Shown here: positions 62,492 through 64,000 of the stretch, one piece after another
How the letters are laid out: each line of letters opens with the position of its first letter
Position numbering within the stretch: position 1 is the stretch's first letter
Source: Caballeronia arvi
GTDB taxonomy: Bacteria > Pseudomonadota > Gammaproteobacteria > Burkholderiales > Burkholderiaceae
Direction: 5' to 3'
Assembly: GCF_001544695.2 (NCBI RefSeq)
Contig: NZ_FCOM02000027.1
Coordinates: forward strand, 39,769 to 103,768
DNA: 64,000 nt
Notes under the pieces: generated by a model
Told to the model about the DNA's origin: nothing
The model's input: only the letters and a program-made list of their open reading frames with translations
The model's database searches: none
Program-made: the position numbers and the translations under genes

Positions 62492-63103
62492 ATGATGGTT
62501 CTGTATTCCGGCACTACTTGCCCGTTCTCCCAGCGCTGCCGGCTGGTGTTGTTCGAAAAGGGCATGGATTTCGAGATCCGCGACGTCGATCTGTTCAACA
62601 AGCCGGAAGACATCGCGGTAATGAACCCTTACGGACAGGTGCCGATTCTCGTCGAGCGCGACCTGATCCTGTACGAGTCGAATATCATCAACGAATATAT
62701 CGACGAGCGTTTCCCGCACCCGCAGCTTATGCCGGCAGATCCGGTGCAGCGCGCCCGCGCGCGCCTGTTCCTGCTGAACTTCGAGAAGGAACTGTTCGTT
62801 CACGTCGGCACGCTCGAGAACGAGAAGGGCAAGGCCGCCGAGAAGAATCACGAGAAGGCGCGTGGCGCGATCCGCGACCGCCTCACGCAGCTCGCGCCGA
62901 TCTTCCTGAAGAACAAGTACATGCTGGGCGAAGAGTTTTCGATGCTCGACGTCGCGATCGCGCCGCTGCTGTGGCGTCTGGATCACTATGGCATCGAGTT
63001 GTCGAAGAATGCGGCACCGTTGATGAAGTACGCCGAGCGGATCTTCAGCCGCCCGGCTTATATTGAAGCGCTGACGCCTTCCGAAAAGGTGATGCGTCGA
63101 TAG
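62492..63103 (+). CDS. sspA: Stringent starvation protein A
   Basis: A 203-residue GST-fold RNA polymerase-associated protein. TTCPFSQRCRLVLFEKGMDFEIRDVDL and NPYGQVPILVERDLILYESNIINEYIDE are its typical N-terminal half; it lacks GST catalytic activity in characterised homologues. The 94-base upstream gap contains a hairpin, CGCGACG/CGTCGCG (62422-62428, 62448-62454), without a T run. sspB follows. Confidence 0.94.
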   Translation: MMVLYSGTTCPFSQRCRLVLFEKGMDFEIRDVDLFNKPEDIAVMNPYGQVPILVERDLILYESNIINEYIDERFPHPQLMPADPVQRARARLFLLNFEKELFVHVGTLENEKGKAAEKNHEKARGAIRDRLTQLAPIFLKNKYMLGEEFSMLDVAIAPLLWRLDHYGIELSKNAAPLMKYAERIFSRPAYIEALTPSEKVMRR

Positions 63104-63166
63104 TTTGCATGCGTTGGAAGGCGGCTGCGTGGTTTCGCGCGGTCGCGTTTCGACAGAGGAAAGTTG

Positions 63167-63652
63167 ATGCAAGAGATTTCCACCAAGCCGTATTTGTTGC
63201 GCGCGCTGTATGAGTGGTGCACGGACAATGGCTTTACGCCCCACATCGCCGTGCGAGTCGATGCGGCTACGCGCGTGCCGCGCCAGTTCGTGCGCAACGA
63301 CGAGATCGTGTTGAACATCAGTTTCGAGGCGACGAGCCAACTGCAGATGGGCAACGAGTGGATCGAGTTCAGCGCGCGCTTCTCGGGCAAGTCCCACAAG
63401 ATCGAAGTGCAGGTCGCAAACGTGCTCGCCATTTATGCGCGGGAAAACGGACAAGGCATGGCGTTTCCGGTCGAGCCGGCCTCGCATTCGGGCGTGGACT
63501 TGGCCAGTGCGCCCATTGGGTCACGGCCGGTCGAGCGTGATCGGCAGATCGAGGAGCCGGCCAGTTCGAGTTCTCATGACGAGCCGGAATCGAACGCCGA
63601 CGACGATGCGTCGAAATCGGCCGCGAGGTCTCACCTCAAAGTCGTCAAATGA
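63167..63652 (+). CDS. sspB: ClpXP protease specificity-enhancing factor SspB
   Basis: Adaptor that delivers ssrA-tagged proteins to ClpXP. The 161-residue protein has the substrate-binding domain at 1-110 (TKPYLLRALYEWCTDNGFTPHIAV, IVLNISFEATSQLQMGNEWIEFSARFSG), a flexible Ser/Glu/Asp-rich linker, and the short C-terminal ClpX-binding peptide (SHLKVVK). Confidence 0.94.
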   Translation: MQEISTKPYLLRALYEWCTDNGFTPHIAVRVDAATRVPRQFVRNDEIVLNISFEATSQLQMGNEWIEFSARFSGKSHKIEVQVANVLAIYARENGQGMAFPVEPASHSGVDLASAPIGSRPVERDRQIEEPASSSSHDEPESNADDDASKSAARSHLKVVK

Positions 63653-63670
63653 AGTAGAATCTCGAGCTTC

Positions 63671-63746
<76 letters not shown>

Positions 63747-63757
63747 AGATTTACGGC

Positions 63758-63790
63758 ACGGGTCGTGCGATGTTTGCACGACCCGTTTGC
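63758..63790 (+). terminator. Terminator after tRNA-Thr
   Basis: ACGGGTCGTGC (63758-63768) pairs with GCACGACCCGT (63776-63786), 11 perfect pairs, followed by TTTGCTTT. Confidence 0.88.
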
Positions 63791-63847
63791 TTTAAGTCGG
63801 TTGGACGAGTAGGTCAGTCAGCAAGTTAAGAAGTTGCGAAATACTTG

Positions 63848-63876
63848 TTGACAGTGATCGAAGCGTTCTTCATAAT
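63848..63876 (+). promoter_or_regulatory. Strong promoter of an rRNA operon
   Basis: TTGACA (63848-63853) and CATAAT (63871-63876) are exactly 17 bases apart: a perfect -35 and a near-perfect -10. The boxB/boxA-like leader that follows and the downstream sequence typical of Burkholderia 16S leaders identify it as an rrn promoter. The 16S gene is beyond the window. Confidence 0.85.
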
Positions 63877-63906
63877 CTCGTTTCTCTGCTGCAGACAACG
63901 CAGCGA

Positions 63907-63954
63907 CGCAAGACGGTAGGCAGGTTTGACGGTCTTGCGATGTGCTCTTTAAAA
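63907..63954 (+). promoter_or_regulatory. rRNA leader antitermination site (boxB-like hairpin and boxA)
   Basis: CGCAAGAC (63907-63914) pairs with GTCTTGCG (63932-63939), then TGCTCTTTAAAA at 63943-63954 matches boxA of rrn leaders (TGCTCTTTAACA in Escherichia coli). Such sites recruit Nus factors so that RNA polymerase can read through the untranslated rRNA genes. Confidence 0.8.
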
Positions 63955-64000
63955 ACTAACAGCCGATAAGTGTGGGCGCTTGATGGCGAGTGCGGTTCTG

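Overview
The window is a typical chromosomal stretch of a beta-proteobacterium of the family Burkholderiaceae (Burkholderia, Paraburkholderia or Caballeronia type; genus not settled by the sequence). The evidence is the high GC content, the protein sequences and the gene order: c-type cytochrome-ccsB-ccsA, msrPQ, lysA-lptM / cyaY, mrcA / pilMN(OP)Q-aroKB, gltBD, thiOSGE, mla operon-bolA-murA-hisGDCB-marC-hisHAFIE-hint-tatABC, petABC-sspAB. No prophage, CRISPR array, integrase or intact insertion sequence was seen.

Layout. 1-6.5 kb: 5' end of engB, a di-haem cytochrome c4, the System II (ResBC) cytochrome c maturation pair, and the MsrPQ periplasmic methionine sulfoxide repair system. 6.5-11 kb: lysA with the small lipoprotein gene lptM, frataxin cyaY, and penicillin-binding protein 1A. 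11.2-18.3 kb: a PilM/N/(O+P fused)/Q secretin cluster running into shikimate genes aroK and aroB and an HD-type dNTPase. 18.3-23.3 kb: complete ugpBAECQ glycerol-3-phosphate/glycerophosphodiester uptake operon. 23.3-25.9 kb: a more accessory-looking stretch with a DUF883 protein, an OmpW-like porin and a Y1-transposase-like protein that has lost its catalytic residues. 25.9-32.2 kb: gltB-gltD glutamate synthase. 32.2-33.5 kb: a two-gene cassette of unknown function, the best candidate for something undescribed here. 33.6-35.4 kb: a fused ABC transporter of the YddA/SbmA-related type. 35.6-39.2 kb: a TPP riboswitch and the thiOSGE thiamine operon. 39.2-45.6 kb: mlaFEDACB lipid-asymmetry operon, an ABC-2 exporter pair and a BolA-like gene. 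45.7-54.7 kb: murA and the whole histidine operon with marC inserted. 54.7-59.4 kb: a small membrane protein, a HIT hydrolase, tatABC, a DegS/HtrA-like protease (reverse strand) and a Nif3-like protein. 59.6-63.7 kb: the cytochrome bc1 complex (petABC) and stringent starvation proteins SspA/SspB. 63.7-64 kb: tRNA-Thr(UGU), its terminator, and the promoter plus boxB/boxA-like leader of an rRNA operon whose 16S gene lies beyond the window.

Several modules fit together. CcsAB attaches haem to the cytochrome c4 and to cytochrome c1; TatABC exports Tat substrates such as MsrP and the Rieske protein, both of which carry twin-arginine motifs; Mla, MurA, PBP1A and LptM all serve the cell envelope. 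Genes in operons are tightly packed, often with ATGA or GTGA overlaps. Strong hairpins mark most convergent junctions, and structured RNA is visible in several intercistronic gaps (ugpB-ugpA, gltB-gltD, hisD-hisC, before tatA, before ccsB).
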